Part shown: in pieces, positions 1 to 8,641 of the stretch
Layout: each line of letters starts with the position of its first letter
Position numbering within the stretch: the stretch's first letter is position 1
Source: Taklimakanibacter sp049323275
Lineage (GTDB): Bacteria; Pseudomonadota; Alphaproteobacteria; Rhizobiales; Aestuariivirgaceae
NCBI GenBank assembly: GCA_049323275.1
Contig: JBMOOM010000127.1
Location: 1 to 64,000, forward strand
Length of the DNA stretch: 64,000 bases
Reading direction: 5' to 3'
Position numbers and translations under genes: made by a program
Notes under the pieces: generated by a model
Told to the model about the DNA's origin: nothing
Databases searched by the model: none
Seen by the model: the letters and a program-made list of their open reading frames with translations, nothing else

Positions 1-1217
1 CGGCGACGCCGGCCCTCGCCACCAAGGGCAACATCACCTTCGCCACCATCGATCTGAGCGAGGCGGAGTATCGTCGTTATTATGCCGGATTCGCCAATCG
101 CAGCCTGTGGCCGCTTTTCCACTACCGCACCGGCCTCGTCGCTTATGCGCGCGACGAGTATGAAGGCTACCGCGCCACCAACCGCAAATTCGCCGAGGCG
201 CTCGTTCCGTTACTCCAGCCCGGCGACCTCATCTGGATCCACGACTATCATATGATCCCCATGGCACGCGCCCTGCGCGAGCTCGGCGTTCGTCACCGCA
301 TCGGCTTTTTTCTCCATATTCCCTTCCCGCCGCGCTCGGTTTTCGACATCCTGCCGCCGGCGCGGGAACTGGTCGGCGATCTCGCCGCCTTCGATGTGGT
401 CGGATTCCAGACCCAGGAGGATCGCGACAACTTCCAGGGCTGCGCGCGCCGCTATCTCGCCGGCGATGAGCTGACGCATGCGGTGGCGGCCTCGGTGGCG
501 ATTCCGGTCGGCATCGATGCCGGCCCTTTCGCCAGTCTCGCCAAGATCCAGAGCCTGACGCCCGAGACGCGGCGCCTGGAGGAAAGCCTGGTGGGCCGCC
601 GCCTCATCATCGGCGCCGACCGGCTCGATTATTCGAAGGGCCTGCCGCAGCGCTTCGAGGCTTATGCCGAGCTGCTCGCCGATCATGCCGAATACCGTGA
701 GAAGATCAGCTTCCTGCAGGTTGCGCCGCGATCCCGCGAGGATGTGACCGAATATCGTGATCTGAAGAAGAGCCTCGACCGGCTTGCGGGCAGCATCAAC
801 GGCAAATATGCCGAATTCGACTGGGTGCCATTGCGCTATATGACTCATGGCCTATCGCGCAAGGTGCTGGCGGGCTTCTTCCGTCTCTCCGCCATCGGCC
901 TGGTGACGCCGTTGCGTGACGGGATGAATCTGGTGGCGATGGAATATGTCGCCGCCCAGGACGCGGCGAATCCCGGCGTGCTGGTGCTCTCACGTTTTGC
1001 GGGCGCCGCGGAAAGTCTCGATGCCGCCCTCATCGTCAATCCCTTTGATCCGAGCGAGATGGCCGAGGCTATCCATCAGGCCCTTACCATGAGCAAGGAC
1101 GAGCGCCAGGCGCGCTGGCGGAGCCTGATGACCCGCATCGAGCATGACAGCGCGGCTTCCTGGTGCCGGCGCTTTCTCGCCCGCCTCTCCGACACCAAGC
1201 TGAGGGCGGCGTCCTAA
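1..1217 (+). CDS. otsA: Trehalose-6-phosphate synthase OtsA, 5' end missing
   Basis: The product transfers glucose from UDP-glucose to glucose-6-phosphate to make trehalose-6-phosphate, the first step of trehalose synthesis, a cytoplasmic osmo- and desiccation-protection pathway. About 404 residues are visible out of some 460-480 usual for the family; the reading frame is open from base 3, so the N-terminus lies upstream of the window. GT20 hallmarks are present: the segment reading LWPLFHYR, then WIHDYHM, and further on GADRLDYSKGLPQR and RDGMNLVAMEYVA near the C-terminal sugar-nucleotide site. The stop overlaps the stop of the convergent oligopeptidase gene (bases 1214-1217), so the two transcripts must run into each other. 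otsB is not in view. The family call is secure. Confidence 0.95.
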   Translation, partial: ATPALATKGNITFATIDLSEAEYRRYYAGFANRSLWPLFHYRTGLVAYARDEYEGYRATNRKFAEALVPLLQPGDLIWIHDYHMIPMARALRELGVRHRIGFFLHIPFPPRSVFDILPPARELVGDLAAFDVVGFQTQEDRDNFQGCARRYLAGDELTHAVAASVAIPVGIDAGPFASLAKIQSLTPETRRLEESLVGRRLIIGADRLDYSKGLPQRFEAYAELLADHAEYREKISFLQVAPRSREDVTEYRDLKKSLDRLAGSINGKYAEFDWVPLRYMTHGLSRKVLAGFFRLSAIGLVTPLRDGMNLVAMEYVAAQDAANPGVLVLSRFAGAAESLDAALIVNPFDPSEMAEAIHQALTMSKDERQARWRSLMTRIEHDSAASWCRRFLARLSDTKLRAAS

Positions 1218-3310
1218 CTCGCTTTCCCGCTCATCATCAATCCAAAGGCATAGACGAGCGCCACTTCCTTGAGCCGGTCGAAACGGCCCGGCGCGCCGCC
1301 ATGGCCGGCTTCCATCTGCGTCTTGAGCAGCAGGAGGTTGGCGTCGGTCTTGCGGTCGCGCAGACGCGCCACCCATTTGGCCGGCTCCCAATAGGTGACG
1401 CGCGGATCGGTAAGGCCGCCCACCGCCAGGATATTGGGATAGTCTTTCGCCGCCACATTGTCGTAGGGCGAATAGGCGGCGAGGATGTCGTAAAATTCCT
1501 TGCTGGCGATCGGATTGCCCCATTCGGTCCATTCGGGTGGCGTCAGGGGCAGCGTGTCGTCGAGCATGGTGGTGAGCACGTCGACGAAGGGGACCTCGGC
1601 GATGATCGCCTTGAAGAGATCCGGCGCCATATTGGCGACGGCGCCCATCAGCATGCCGCCGGCCGAGCCACCTTGCGCCACGATCTCTCCTTTCCGGGTG
1701 AAGCCTGCCGCGATCAGGTGGCGCGCCGCCGAGATGAAGTCATGGAAGGTGTTCTGCTTCTTCTCGCGCTTGCCGTCGGTATACCAATGATACCCCTTGT
1801 CCTGGCCGCCGCGTATATGGGCGATGGCATAGATGAAGCCGCGGTCGACGAGCGAGAGGATATTGGCGTTGAAGCTCGCCGGGATGGTGATGCCATAGGA
1901 GCCGTAGCCATAGAGCCACAAGGGAGCCGTTCCGTCGATCGGCGTGTCCTTGCGATAGAGCAGGGTTACCGGCACGGTCTCGCCGTCATGGGCCGGCGCC
2001 TGGATGCGACGCGTCACATAGTTCCGCGGATCGTGGCCGGACGGTACTTCCTGGCGCTTGCGCATCACGCGGGTGCGCTTGCGCATGTCGTAGTCGTAGA
2101 TCTCGGCGGGTGTCGTCATCGACGAATAGCTGAAGCGCAGGATGTCGGTGTCATATTCGCGCATCTGACCGAAGCCCAGCGAATAGGCTTCCTCGGCGAA
2201 GGCGATCTCGTGCTCGCCGCCGGTCGCCATCTCCCGCACGACGATGCGCGGCAGACCGTTCTCGCGCTCGAGGCGGATGAGCCAGGACTTGAGGGCGATG
2301 ATGCCGAGCACCAATGTGCCCGGACGATGAGCGATGAGATCTTTCCAATTCCCACGGCCCGGTGATGCCACGGGCGCGGTGACGATCTTGAAGTCCTCGG
2401 CGCCTTCGGCATTGGTGCGGATGACGAGCCGGTCTTCCCAGTGCTCGACATCATATTCGACGCCGCTCTGGCGCGCGGCGATCAGCCGGGGGGCCGCATC
2501 GGGCGTCGCCGCATCGATGAGATAAGCCTCCGATGTCTCGTGATCATGCGTGTCGATGACGAAGAAGCGGTCTGACTGCGTCTTGCCGACACCGGCGAAG
2601 AAGCCGGTATCCTTCTCCTCGTAGATGAGGCTGTCGGTCGCGGCGTCGGCGCCGAGCACGTGACGGAAGATCTTGAGCGGGCGGTGATGCTCGTCCTGCT
2701 GCGTATAGAGGAAGCTCTTGCCGTCGGCCGCCCAGCAGGCGCCGCCGCCGGTATTGTCGATCTCATCCGCGAGGTCCTTGCCCGTTCCGAGATCGCGGAC
2801 GCGGATGCGGAAGAATTCCGAGCCTTTGTCGTCGGCCGACCAGGCCAGCAGCTGATGGTCTGGAGACGTCGAGAAGCCGCCGAAGTCGAAAAACGGTTTC
2901 GTCCCGGCTTCGACCGTGCCGTCGATCAGGATATGCTCCTCACCGGACAGATCGCGCTTCTTGCGGCAGTAGCGTGGATGCTCGGCGCCGGCGACGTAGC
3001 TCGAATAATAGGCATAAGGGCCGTCGGGGGCGGGCACGCTCGAATCGTCTTCCTTGATGCGCCCTTTCATCTCGGCGAAGAGCCGTTCCTGGAGATCCTT
3101 GGTGCCCGCCATGGCGCGGTCGGTATAGGCATTCTCGGCTTCGAGATAGGCGCGGATGTCCTGGGGCAGAACGGACGGGTTCTGCATCACCGTCTGCCAG
3201 TTTTCCGCCTTGAGCCAGGCATAGTCGTCATGCCGTGTGACGCCGTGACGCGTGTCGGCGTGGGGACGCTTTTCCGCGCGCGGCGGATCGATTTTTTCGT
3301 GCTTGGTCAT
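1214..3310 (-). CDS. ptrB: Oligopeptidase B (prolyl oligopeptidase family S9A)
   Basis: A cytoplasmic serine peptidase that cuts short peptides after basic residues. The 698-residue length is normal for oligopeptidase B. The N-terminal two thirds form the seven-bladed propeller (about residues 80-400); the C-terminal third is the alpha/beta-hydrolase domain. The nucleophile elbow GGSAGG places the catalytic serine near residue 549; the acid is probably Asp 635 in LTDPRV and the base His 670 in AGHGG. These are positions I counted by eye. The start ATG at 3308-3310 gives the typical N-terminus. No signal peptide is visible. The gene stands alone and converges on otsA with overlapping stops. 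Substrate range (Arg/Lys sites) is family knowledge, not shown here. Confidence 0.93.
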   Translation of the reverse strand: MTKHEKIDPPRAEKRPHADTRHGVTRHDDYAWLKAENWQTVMQNPSVLPQDIRAYLEAENAYTDRAMAGTKDLQERLFAEMKGRIKEDDSSVPAPDGPYAYYSSYVAGAEHPRYCRKKRDLSGEEHILIDGTVEAGTKPFFDFGGFSTSPDHQLLAWSADDKGSEFFRIRVRDLGTGKDLADEIDNTGGGACWAADGKSFLYTQQDEHHRPLKIFRHVLGADAATDSLIYEEKDTGFFAGVGKTQSDRFFVIDTHDHETSEAYLIDAATPDAAPRLIAARQSGVEYDVEHWEDRLVIRTNAEGAEDFKIVTAPVASPGRGNWKDLIAHRPGTLVLGIIALKSWLIRLERENGLPRIVVREMATGGEHEIAFAEEAYSLGFGQMREYDTDILRFSYSSMTTPAEIYDYDMRKRTRVMRKRQEVPSGHDPRNYVTRRIQAPAHDGETVPVTLLYRKDTPIDGTAPLWLYGYGSYGITIPASFNANILSLVDRGFIYAIAHIRGGQDKGYHWYTDGKREKKQNTFHDFISAARHLIAAGFTRKGEIVAQGGSAGGMLMGAVANMAPDLFKAIIAEVPFVDVLTTMLDDTLPLTPPEWTEWGNPIASKEFYDILAAYSPYDNVAAKDYPNILAVGGLTDPRVTYWEPAKWVARLRDRKTDANLLLLKTQMEAGHGGAPGRFDRLKEVALVYAFGLMMSGKAS

Positions 3311-3562
3311 TCTTGTTTTGTCTGTTGCGGGGCGAGCTTAGGCGCGATGCCGTCCATGAGGGATGGGATCGGTCGGGGAAGATAGACGGACAGGCCGCCC
3401 GCCGCAAATCGGCCGACTGTGCCGAGTCGTCAGATGGTAACCGTCCCTTAAGCATAACATCAATGGTAAATGGTTCCTCTACGGCCTTTGGCAAGGGCTT
3501 AAGCAGTTTTAGAGGCTTGGTGGGCTTAATGGGATCTTGCGATAGAGGAGACAGGGCGGAGC

Positions 3563-5038
3563 ATGTCGAGCGTGCGGCCTGAAGATGGACAGTCCGTGCG
3601 CCGCGTCATCACCGCGGATTCTTTCCGTGCGCTCAAGCTGAAGCTGAACAGCGGGAGAGTGGCGCCAGTGCCCCCCGTGTCGCCACCGGCGCCTATGGCG
3701 CCCGTACAGGCGCCCACGGCCATTGCAGCGGAGGCCGAGGCGGCCGAGCCGCGGCCGCAGATACCTGAGGTCCTTCCCGAGAGCGCGGTCATCCTGATTC
3801 CAGACCCGGTGGAACCGATTCCACTGCCGGCGCCTGTCACGCCTGAGCCGACGGCGGCAGAGCTCGCCGGCGTCGCCCCCGGGCCGGTGTCGGAGCCGGT
3901 ATTGCCAGCGGCGCCAGCCGAGCCTGAATGGACGGAAGACCAGGTCGAAAAGATGATCTCGACGGCAGTGGCCGCGCCGCCAGGGGAGGCGCCTGCCGCT
4001 TTCTTACCGGTCCGACCGGGCAGTCCTGGCTTCGTCGAGCGCCGGGTCCTGGAGCGCCCGCTCCCCGAGGACCCGGAGGCGGGCGAGCGCGCCCATGCGC
4101 TGCTCGACATCATGGCGATCCCCACCTCGGGCTCCCTGCCGCAGGAACGGGCGCTCGCCAATGACACGCTGCTGCGGCTCATTCCGCGCATGCCGGTGAA
4201 GAGCCTGCGCCATTTGTCCGAGCGCGTCTGCCTGATGGGAACGCCCTCCCAGATGTTGGTCCGCCGGCTGATCAACGATCCGCGCATCGAGGTGTCGGGT
4301 CCGCTGCTCGAAAACGCCATGACAGTGGACGACAGTGATCTCATCGCCGTCTGCAATTCCGGTAATCCGGCCAAGCTCAAGCTGATGGCGCGCCGGCGGC
4401 TGATTTCTCCGGCCTTGTCGGAGGCGCTGATCCAGTCGAACCATGTCGAAACGCTGCTCAATCTTGTCCGCAATCCGGGAGCGTCTTTCTCGATCGAGTC
4501 CATGTGGCGCTTGACCCGCTTCGCGGCCGTCCATCCGGTTCTCCAGGCGCCCTTGATCACCCGCCAGGACACGCCGTCCCCGATCGCTTTCCAGCTCTTC
4601 TGGCGCCTGCCTTCGGAGCTCCGCCGCTACGTGCTGTCGCGCTTTCTCACCGATTCGGAGACCATTTCCAGGATCCTCACCATGAATGCCGAGAATGAGG
4701 GGAGAGAACGGAAATATACCGATCTTTCTTTGCTTTCGAGGCTAGAGACGGCAGCGCCGGAGGAGCAGGGAGCGATCTATGCCGAGCTGTTACATGTGAG
4801 CAGGGAGGCGGGCGCCCGCATCGCCGAGGACCAGGGCGGGGAGGCCCTGACGGTGGCGCTCAAGGCCGCCGGCCTCACCCGGGCGCAGTTCGCGAATGTC
4901 GCCGATAAGCGCCACGACGCCGAGGCGCTGAAGGCCATTTTCGACACGCTTTCCTTCAACAAGGCGCGCGTCCTTCTCACTTATTGGGATTGGGCGGCCC
5001 GGCGCACCGGCCCCTATGCCCGCGTCGCCGACGCCTGA
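3563..5038 (+). CDS. DUF2336 domain-containing protein
   Basis: A 491-residue protein of unknown function. Residues 1-150 are low complexity, rich in Pro, Ala, Val and Glu (runs such as PVPPVSPPAP), so probably an unstructured tail. From about residue 180 to 430 the sequence matches my memory of DUF2336, an all-helical, HEAT-like alphaproteobacterial domain, with segments like LRHLSERVCLMG and NHVETLLNLVRNPGA. No signal peptide or membrane segment is seen, so it is likely cytoplasmic. Some DUF2336 proteins sit near cell-cycle or flagellar genes, but nothing here points to either. It is monocistronic, preceded by a 252-base gap and followed by mucR 164 bases downstream. Confidence 0.8.
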   Translation: MSSVRPEDGQSVRRVITADSFRALKLKLNSGRVAPVPPVSPPAPMAPVQAPTAIAAEAEAAEPRPQIPEVLPESAVILIPDPVEPIPLPAPVTPEPTAAELAGVAPGPVSEPVLPAAPAEPEWTEDQVEKMISTAVAAPPGEAPAAFLPVRPGSPGFVERRVLERPLPEDPEAGERAHALLDIMAIPTSGSLPQERALANDTLLRLIPRMPVKSLRHLSERVCLMGTPSQMLVRRLINDPRIEVSGPLLENAMTVDDSDLIAVCNSGNPAKLKLMARRRLISPALSEALIQSNHVETLLNLVRNPGASFSIESMWRLTRFAAVHPVLQAPLITRQDTPSPIAFQLFWRLPSELRRYVLSRFLTDSETISRILTMNAENEGRERKYTDLSLLSRLETAAPEEQGAIYAELLHVSREAGARIAEDQGGEALTVALKAAGLTRAQFANVADKRHDAEALKAIFDTLSFNKARVLLTYWDWAARRTGPYARVADA

Positions 5039-5136
5039 ACCGATCATTCCACATCGCCGGGAAACGATCGGTGGCGAAAAATCAGGCACTTTCGGGGCTC
5101 CGGCCGCCTGGAGGTGTAAAAAACTTACGCTCCCGG

Positions 5137-5160
5137 TCTATTGATTCGTCTTACAATAGA
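5137..5160. promoter_or_regulatory. Candidate MucR/Ros-type operator (inverted repeat)
   Basis: A perfect 7-base inverted repeat, TCTATTG / CAATAGA, separated by 10 bases in an AT-rich stretch, ending 42 bases before the mucR start codon. Ros/MucR regulators are known to bind AT-rich, partly palindromic sites, including their own promoters. The repeat is directly visible; its role as an autoregulatory site is inference. Confidence 0.45.
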
Positions 5161-5202
5161 TGAAATAAAACCCCGTCCTTAACCGGGGGCATCACAAGTC
5201 AT

Positions 5203-5619
5203 ATGCAGGAAAAAGGCAATCTTGTCGAACTGACAGCGGATATCGTGGCGGCCTATGTGGGCAACAATAGTGTGGCCCAGGCCGATCTGCCTAAGCTCAT
5301 AGCCAATATCTACCGCTCGCTCGCCACTGCCACGCATGGCGCAGCAGAAGCAAAACCCGCCGAAACGGTCGAGTTGAAACCCGCCGTTCCGGTGCGCAAG
5401 TCGATCACGCCCGACTACATCATCTGTCTCGAGGACGGGAAAAAGTTCAAGTCGCTGAAGCGCCATTTGCGGACGCACTATGATCTCTCGCCCGAGCAGT
5501 ATCGCGAGAAGTGGGGACTTCCGGTCGACTATCCGATGGTGGCGCCCAACTACGCGGAAGCGCGGTCGAGCCTCGCCAAGAAGATCGGACTCGGACAGAA
5601 CCGCGCCGAGAGACGCTGA
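5203..5619 (+). CDS. mucR: MucR/Ros family zinc-finger transcriptional regulator
   Basis: A 138-residue DNA-binding protein of the MucR/Ros family, which controls exopolysaccharide, motility, cell-cycle and virulence genes in alphaproteobacteria. The N-terminal helices (residues 5-42, with LTADIVAAYVGNN) match the family oligomerisation region. The single prokaryotic zinc finger spans about 72-104, with KSLKRHLRTH and then REKWGLPVDYPMVAP. Zinc ligands look like Cys 75, Asp 78, His 88 and His 92: the second cysteine of Ros is an aspartate (CLEDG), a variation known in MucR and in Mesorhizobium homologues. The ATG at 5203 has only a weak, distant Shine-Dalgarno, but the N-terminus matches the family. 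An inverted repeat 42 bases upstream may be its own operator. Confidence 0.93.
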   Translation: MQEKGNLVELTADIVAAYVGNNSVAQADLPKLIANIYRSLATATHGAAEAKPAETVELKPAVPVRKSITPDYIICLEDGKKFKSLKRHLRTHYDLSPEQYREKWGLPVDYPMVAPNYAEARSSLAKKIGLGQNRAERR

Positions 5620-5632
5620 GCTTCATTGAGAA

Positions 5633-5665
5633 AACCAGGTGGCTCCGTCATCGCGCCGCCTGGTT
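5633..5665 (+). terminator. Possible terminator after mucR
   Basis: Arms AACCAGG and CCTGGTT, with further pairing inside (TGGC with GCCG), lie 14 bases after the mucR stop. Only two Ts follow, so this is a stem-loop with a weak case for termination. Confidence 0.35.
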
Positions 5666-5794
5666 CGATCGTGATCCGATGGTGAGGGACTTTTGGATCA
5701 GGTTCCGCATTTGGACTCTTGCGGCGCATCCCGCACGGATTCATAAGAGCTTGAGGACGCCGCAGCGGCGATTCGGGGCAATGGATTCGAGGAT

Positions 5795-6307
5795 ATGGCG
5801 AAGGGACAGGTAAATGCGGCCTTCAAGGCGCAGCTGATCATCCCCGAACACCGCCAGCTCTATGAATATTGGCTTCTCAAGGCCGCCGGACGCCCGATGC
5901 CCGACAAGCGCGACATCAGCCCGGCTCACATCCCACGGCTTCTGCCCAATATCAGCCTGATCGAAGTCGAGATGCCGGGCGAGCGTTATCGCGTGCGCCT
6001 CGCCGGAACGCGCTTGCGCGACGTGCATGACTGCGAGACGACCGGACTCTATCTCGATGAGCTCGACTGGGGCGACAAGCGCGACTATTGGCTCGCCGCC
6101 TATCACCGCATCGCCGAGGAAGGCAAGCCGGCGCAGGGCGTCGTCCGGGGCCCGCGCACCCAGAAGGAGCATCTCGTTCAGTTCTGGCTCAAGCTGCCTC
6201 TGACCCATGGCGGTGATCGGGTCGGCATGATCCTGTGCTACGATGCCTTTCTGCCGGGCTCGGAAGTCATCGAGACCATCGAAGAGAAGCTCGCCGCGGC
6301 GCGCTAG
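5795..6307 (+). CDS. PAS domain protein, PAS_5 family
   Basis: A 170-residue, probably cytoplasmic protein consisting of one PAS-like fold of the PAS_5 type common in alphaproteobacteria. Typical segments are HRQLYEYWL near the N-terminus, then ISPAHIPRLLPNISLIEV and RYRVRLAGTRLRDVHDCETTG. These proteins usually carry no output domain and their ligand is unknown; that holds here. Start at ATG 5795, with GAGG very close upstream. It stands between mucR and a secreted protein and shows no obvious partner. Confidence 0.82.
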   Translation: MAKGQVNAAFKAQLIIPEHRQLYEYWLLKAAGRPMPDKRDISPAHIPRLLPNISLIEVEMPGERYRVRLAGTRLRDVHDCETTGLYLDELDWGDKRDYWLAAYHRIAEEGKPAQGVVRGPRTQKEHLVQFWLKLPLTHGGDRVGMILCYDAFLPGSEVIETIEEKLAAAR

Positions 6308-6349
6308 CTTCCCGCCGGAACCGGAAGGCAGGTTCATCCGTTCCTCAAT

Positions 6350-6808
6350 ATGGACAAAATCGCCCCGCTGAATCGTGTCATGCGCCCAACGTCACCCTTT
6401 CTGGCTGCGTTGCTGCTTGCTGCGGGCTTCCTGGCCGACCTGCCACGCGCGGACGCCGACACGTGCCGTTTCACCACCTGCGGCGCGCGTGAGCGGATGT
6501 TCGGCACCAAGCCGCTCTATCGCGAACCCGGCGGCAATCGCACGCCGAACGACATTTACAATCAGCAAAACCAGCAGCGCTTCAAACCCGGCATCAAGGC
6601 GGAGCCTTTCGACATGGGCTCGCCGGTCGATCCGACGCGACCTCTGGTGAAGAGCAAAAAGCCCAAGACCTTCAACACCGACAATCCGCAGGCGCGCAAC
6701 GAGCATGCGCGCTGGTGCCGGCAGCATTACCGTTCCTATAACGGCGCTTCCGACACCTATACGACCTATGACGGCCGTACGCTCTATTGCGACAGCCCTT
6801 ACAACTGA
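6350..6808 (+). CDS. Secreted BA14K-like protein
   Basis: A 152-residue exported protein. The N-terminus has a signal peptide: FLAALLLAAGFLADLP followed by ADA, with probable cleavage near residue 37. The C-terminus carries the BA14K-like signature, an Arg-Trp-Cys element followed by RSY and a tyrosine/glycine run ending in YC (residues about 116-149, with HARWCRQHYRSYN and YDGRTLYC). BA14K was first described as an immunoreactive Brucella protein; its function is not settled. The middle is Pro/Asn/Lys rich. The start is uncertain: ATG 6350 lacks a close Shine-Dalgarno, and ATG 6380 would give a more typical signal peptide. Confidence 0.72.
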   Translation: MDKIAPLNRVMRPTSPFLAALLLAAGFLADLPRADADTCRFTTCGARERMFGTKPLYREPGGNRTPNDIYNQQNQQRFKPGIKAEPFDMGSPVDPTRPLVKSKKPKTFNTDNPQARNEHARWCRQHYRSYNGASDTYTTYDGRTLYCDSPYN

Positions 6809-6811
6809 GTC

Positions 6812-7243
6812 TTAATTTGCGTGGGCGAGCGCCGCCTGGGCATCCGACTTGATGCGCGTCACCATCGAGGCCACGCCATTGGAGCGTTGCGGCGTCAGGT
6901 GCTCGCGCAGGCCCAGCTCGTCGAGGAGCGCGCCGGCGTCGATGGCCAGAATCTCTGATGCCGTCTTGCCCGAGAACAGGCGGAAGATGATGGCGATGAG
7001 GCCCTTGACGATGAGCGCGTCGCTGTCGCCGGTGAAAGAGAGGCGCGGCTCGCGGCCGTTCTTCTCTTCATGCGCGGCGATCCATACCTGGCTGGCGCAG
7101 CCCTGGACCTTGTTGGCGGGAATACGTTCCTCTTCGGCGAGCGGCGGCAAAGCGCGGCCGAGCTCGATCACATAGCGGTAGCGGTCTTCCCACTCGTCTA
7201 TGACGGAAAAATCTTCCTTCAGGTCTTCTATGGTTTCCTGCAT
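6812..7243 (-). CDS. sufE: SufE family sulfur-acceptor protein
   Basis: SufE takes persulfide sulfur from the cysteine desulfurase SufS and passes it to the SufBCD scaffold for Fe-S cluster assembly. This 143-residue product has the fold signatures IDEWEDRYRYVIELGR and NKVQGCASQVW; the acceptor cysteine is residue 49 with this start. I chose ATG 7243 because the longer frame to 7261 would need a TTG start and adds six residues atypical of the family. The suf operon is not in the window, so this is a stand-alone copy, as often in rhizobia. It converges on the BA14K-like gene with 3 bases between stops. Confidence 0.93.
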   Translation of the reverse strand: MQETIEDLKEDFSVIDEWEDRYRYVIELGRALPPLAEEERIPANKVQGCASQVWIAAHEEKNGREPRLSFTGDSDALIVKGLIAIIFRLFSGKTASEILAIDAGALLDELGLREHLTPQRSNGVASMVTRIKSDAQAALAHAN

Positions 7244-7343
7244 GAATCTCTTGCCTTCCAAGGTGTCAAATAGGCGTTTGGCGGCGCGATCTCAAGCATC
7301 GCGCCAGGGACGCGGAAATGCGGTGTGGCAGCCGGAGGGGGGA

Positions 7344-7946
7344 TCAGGCGGGCTTCTCTGAAAAGGCCGCTCTGCGCGCTCTGTGGCGATAGGCCTGTGC
7401 AATCTGGTCCTGGCGCGGCGTGAACAGATCCTTATGGGACTGGTCCGACATGGCGAGCAGCAGCTCTTCGATATCCTCCTGGCCGACGGTCTCACCCGGC
7501 CCCACAATGTGCCGGACATCGACGCCTCTTTCCCTGAGCGCGCGCCCGACCAGCAGGCAACGATGGCAGTCGAGCGGGTCGCGCTCGGCGCACATCAGCG
7601 CGATGCGATGGGTGCGGGCTCCTTCGATGACGCGACCGAGCCCGTGACCGAAGCTCTCCTTCCGCGCCATCTTCTCGTAATCGGCCACGCCGTCGCTGTA
7701 GAAATCGGGCGTCGAGGGACGGCCGCCCAACTCGTCGCCCAGAAAGACATAAGCGATCTTCGCGGCGCCAAGGCTGTCCTTCAGCGTCTCGCGGTTGAAG
7801 TGAGGGACGCGCCGCGAATAGGGCTGGCTGCGCACATCGGCGAGAGCGGTCACCTCCGCTTTGCGCAGGAGCTGAAGGAAGTCCGCGAAGGACTGCGTGG
7901 AGTGACCGATCGTCAGCACCTCCACCCGTTTGTGAGTATCGCTCAT
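7344..7946 (-). CDS. DUF488 family protein
   Basis: A 200-residue cytoplasmic protein of the DUF488 family. Visible family motifs are VLTIGHSTQSFADFLQLL at the N-terminus, ADVRSQPYSRRVPHFNRE, and a cysteine segment LMCAERDPLDCHR near residue 120. The two cysteines in that last motif are conserved in the family, but no reaction is established. The 82 bases to sufE are non-coding, so the two may or may not be cotranscribed. Confidence 0.87.
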   Translation of the reverse strand: MSDTHKRVEVLTIGHSTQSFADFLQLLRKAEVTALADVRSQPYSRRVPHFNRETLKDSLGAAKIAYVFLGDELGGRPSTPDFYSDGVADYEKMARKESFGHGLGRVIEGARTHRIALMCAERDPLDCHRCLLVGRALRERGVDVRHIVGPGETVGQEDIEELLLAMSDQSHKDLFTPRQDQIAQAYRHRARRAAFSEKPA

Positions 7947-8016
7947 GGGGCCACATGCTGCCGCATCAGATTATGGGCGATGCGGGCGGCAGATCAACCC
8001 GTAGGTGGCGGCGTGA

Positions 8017-8397
8017 TCAGCCTTGATTGGCGGGAGCCCGCCATTCCGGGATCAGATCCTCGAGCTCGAGCGTATTCTGGCTTGGCCGTTGCGGCTCACC
8101 TGATGCCGTCGTGACGCCTGACGGCTGTTCGCCGCGTTCATTCGCCCATTCATAGAGAAGCTCTATGCCGTACTTCGCCTTGCCCTCGAGTTTCAGGGCG
8201 AGATAGTGCGCGGTGTCGCAGACGGCCGCCTGGCGGCTGCAGAAGTCGCGCATGTCGGCCACTGTCGATAAGGCGGCGGCGAGGAATTCCGTCGCCGGCG
8301 GTGCAGCCTCGTTCGCGGTGCTGAGGCGCTCCTTGGGCGGTGACGGCATGAAAACCACCACGGCGGTAAGCAAAACGAGCGTCCGGATGATGCGCAT
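8017..8397 (-). CDS. DUF5330 domain-containing small exported protein
   Basis: A 126-residue protein of a family found in Rhizobiales. It begins with a hydrophobic segment (RTLVLLTAVVVFMPSPP, residues 5-21) that acts as a signal or membrane anchor. The mid part reads MRDFCSRQAAVCDTAHYLALKLEGKAKYG with characters broken by two conserved cysteines (about residues 53 and 60). The C-terminal 35 residues are polar and probably disordered, ending in a DLIPEWR segment. Function is unknown. It has its own promoter region upstream (8398-8641), shared divergently with the peptidoglycan-binding gene. Confidence 0.75.
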   Translation of the reverse strand: MRIIRTLVLLTAVVVFMPSPPKERLSTANEAAPPATEFLAAALSTVADMRDFCSRQAAVCDTAHYLALKLEGKAKYGIELLYEWANERGEQPSGVTTASGEPQRPSQNTLELEDLIPEWRAPANQG

Positions 8398-8641
8398 ATT
8401 CGTATCCCCTGTCCATCGTCAGGATTAGCGCCTGCGGCTTTCGCCCGCCTCAAGGCGCGCGAGTCAATTCGAGTCAAAGTTTCGGCAAGTTTGAAGTATT
8501 TCATTAACCATTCGGAAATCATGACGCCTTACCCGTTAAGCCCCGTGACAACCCGGTATTAAGCATCCCGGATGCATGATGGCGGGCAGGGGACTGGCGT
8601 CAGAGCCGGTATGGGCAAGTTTGAGTTGGGTCCGGCGTTGA

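Noticed and set aside
5633..5670. tRNA-like TTCGATC segment within a hairpin
   Set aside because: No acceptor, D or anticodon arms can be drawn; it is the stem-loop after mucR.
8505..8565. Additional CtrA sites near TTAACCAT and TTAAGC before the peptidoglycan-binding gene
   Set aside because: Only half-sites; the required seven-base spacing to a second TTAA is absent.
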